Below, in pieces: positions 5,562-6,476 of a stretch of DNA of 6,476 nt. Under the pieces are notes generated by a model. That model was given only the letters and a program-made list of their open reading frames with translations, did no database searches and was not told the origin of the DNA. Source of the stretch: CAJXTB01 sp047626195 (GTDB lineage Bacteria > Myxococcota_A > UBA796 > GCA-2862545); contig JBLHSN010000333.1 of the NCBI GenBank assembly GCA_047626195.1, forward strand, positions 1 to 6,476, given 5' to 3'. Both the position numbers and the translations under genes were made by a program. How positions within the stretch are numbered: position 1 is the stretch's first letter; the number at the start of each line of letters is the position of its first letter.

Positions 5562-6476
5562 TCAGCCCTCCCCAAAGGCTTGAGCGGTGCCTGCTTGCTG
5601 GGACTCAGCATCCACAACGGCCAAGAAGACATCTTCAAGATTGGCCTCGTCCTCGTCGATTTCAACCGGTCTCGCCAGAGCTTGCTGAAGCGTCTGTTTG
5701 GTGATGGGAGCGTCGTGTTGCACGCGCACCCGCAAGCCCGCGCCCATGGTCTGCACGTCAAGGGCGCCGGGGAGCGCGAACAGTCGTGCCGCGGCGTCTC
5801 CGGTGAGAAGGTCTGGACCGCGAACGACCCACAATCGCCCAGGTACGAAGTGCTTCTTCAGTCCGTCGGGGGTGTCCAGAGCTGGCAGGCGGCCCGCAAC
5901 CATCAGGCCGACGCGTGCGCAGTACTCGGCTTCGTCCATGTAGTGGGTGGTGACGAAGATGGTGGTGCCGGACTCGGCGAGCGAGCGGATGAGCGTCCAA
6001 AAGCGGCGTCGGGCAAGTGGATCCACACCCGCCGTAGGCTCGTCCAAGAACAGGATGTCCGGCTTGTGCAAGATGGCACCGGCCAGAGCGACGCGCTGGC
6101 GCATGCCGCCGGGAAGGTCCCCAGTGACCACGTGCTCACGGCCTTGCAGGTCCACCAGCTCCACCACTTCTGCAATGCGATGCCGCAGCGCCTTGCCCCA
6201 CAGGCCGTACGCCCCGCCGAAGAACTCCAGGTTCGCCTTGAGCGTGAGCTCTGTGTACAGGCTGAACTTCTGCGACATGTAGCCAATGGCCCGCTTGATA
6301 CGCTCGGGGTTCTTGGACAGTCGATGGCCCGCAACTATGGCGTCGCCTTCCGTGGGTGCGAGCAGGCCGCAGAGCATGCGGATGGTGGTGGTCTTACCGG
6401 CACCGTTGGCGCCCAAGTAGCCGAAGATCTCACCCTTCTCGACCTGAAAGCACACGCCATCCACGGCGGTAAAGTC
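5562..6476 (-). CDS. ABC transporter ATP-binding protein, YbhF-like (5' end outside the window)
   Basis: This is the cytoplasmic ATPase that drives the exporter. 304 residues are visible and the frame runs off the right edge. A GTG at 6464 is not the start, because the preceding codons (FTAVDGV) belong to the first strand of the ABC fold. In visible numbering the motifs are Walker A GANGAGKTT (22-30), the Q-loop with YMSQKFSLY (66-74, Gln69), the signature LPGGMRQR (121-128), Walker B ILFLDEP (141-147), the D-loop Asp152 and the H-loop His178 in VTTHYMDEAEYC. All catalytic residues are present. The signature has Pro where most ABC proteins have Ser (LSGG); the YbhF C-terminal domain has LPLG there, as I recall. 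The tail ends with EANLEDVFLAVVDAE, typical of ABC-2 exporters. Whether this is a single-domain ATPase or the second half of a YbhF-type double ATPase cannot be seen. The stop is 2 bases from the permease start. Confidence 0.93.
   Translation of the reverse strand, partial: DFTAVDGVCFQVEKGEIFGYLGANGAGKTTTIRMLCGLLAPTEGDAIVAGHRLSKNPERIKRAIGYMSQKFSLYTELTLKANLEFFGGAYGLWGKALRHRIAEVVELVDLQGREHVVTGDLPGGMRQRVALAGAILHKPDILFLDEPTAGVDPLARRRFWTLIRSLAESGTTIFVTTHYMDEAEYCARVGLMVAGRLPALDTPDGLKKHFVPGRLWVVRGPDLLTGDAAARLFALPGALDVQTMGAGLRVRVQHDAPITKQTLQQALARPVEIDEDEANLEDVFLAVVDAESQQAGTAQAFGEG
5566..5573 (-). promoter_or_regulatory. Ribosome binding site of the first permease
   Basis: The minus strand reads GGGGAGGG, 7 bases before the ATG at 5559 and inside the last codons of the ATPase gene. 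It supports that start and independent loading of ribosomes on the first permease, unlike the second permease, which relies on an ATGA overlap. Confidence 0.6.

Overview
This is a G+C-rich stretch of bacterial chromosome from a Gram-negative organism. The Gram-negative call rests on a gene encoding a protein with an outer-membrane beta-barrel type C-terminus and on a YbhFSR-type ABC-2 exporter. The composition, the sparse coding with degraded gene remnants, and the type of hypothetical proteins would fit a Myxococcota-like (deltaproteobacterial) genome. That placement is an inference, not something the sequence proves.

Layout. Positions 1-292 hold no gene I can support. A complete GNAT acetyltransferase of the phosphinothricin acetyltransferase (Bar/PAT) type follows on + (293-814). 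Positions 815-1974 contain no intact gene. On the minus strand this gap does hold the remains of one: a clear start with a perfect Shine-Dalgarno and the N-terminal part of a widespread uncharacterised protein, joined out of frame to what looks like its C-terminal end (1127-1437). Two weaker candidate coding scraps flank it, a leucine-rich-repeat-like 27-residue frame (1043-1126) and a C-terminal-like scrap (1468-1557). Positions 1975-3207 (+) encode a 410-residue protein with a disordered N-terminus, one central hydrophobic segment and a glycine-rich beta-strand C-terminal half ending in Phe. It has no N-terminal signal peptide. A strong hairpin sits in the short convergent gap after it.

Positions 3272-6476 on the minus strand are a tight operon read right to left: an ABC ATPase (its 5' end lies outside the window), then two ABC-2 permeases. 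Junctions are a 2-base gap and a 4-base ATGA overlap, so the three products are almost certainly made together. They should form one transporter, with the two permeases as a heterodimeric membrane channel and the ATPase as its motor. The closest pattern I know is E. coli YbhF/YbhS/YbhR. In that arrangement an HlyD-type periplasmic adaptor gene is usually upstream, which here would be beyond position 6476.

The most unusual items are the signal-less barrel protein, the internally deleted and frameshifted pseudogene, and the acetyltransferase lacking the glutamate that is conserved in its family. I see no CRISPR array, tRNA, rRNA or intact insertion sequence.
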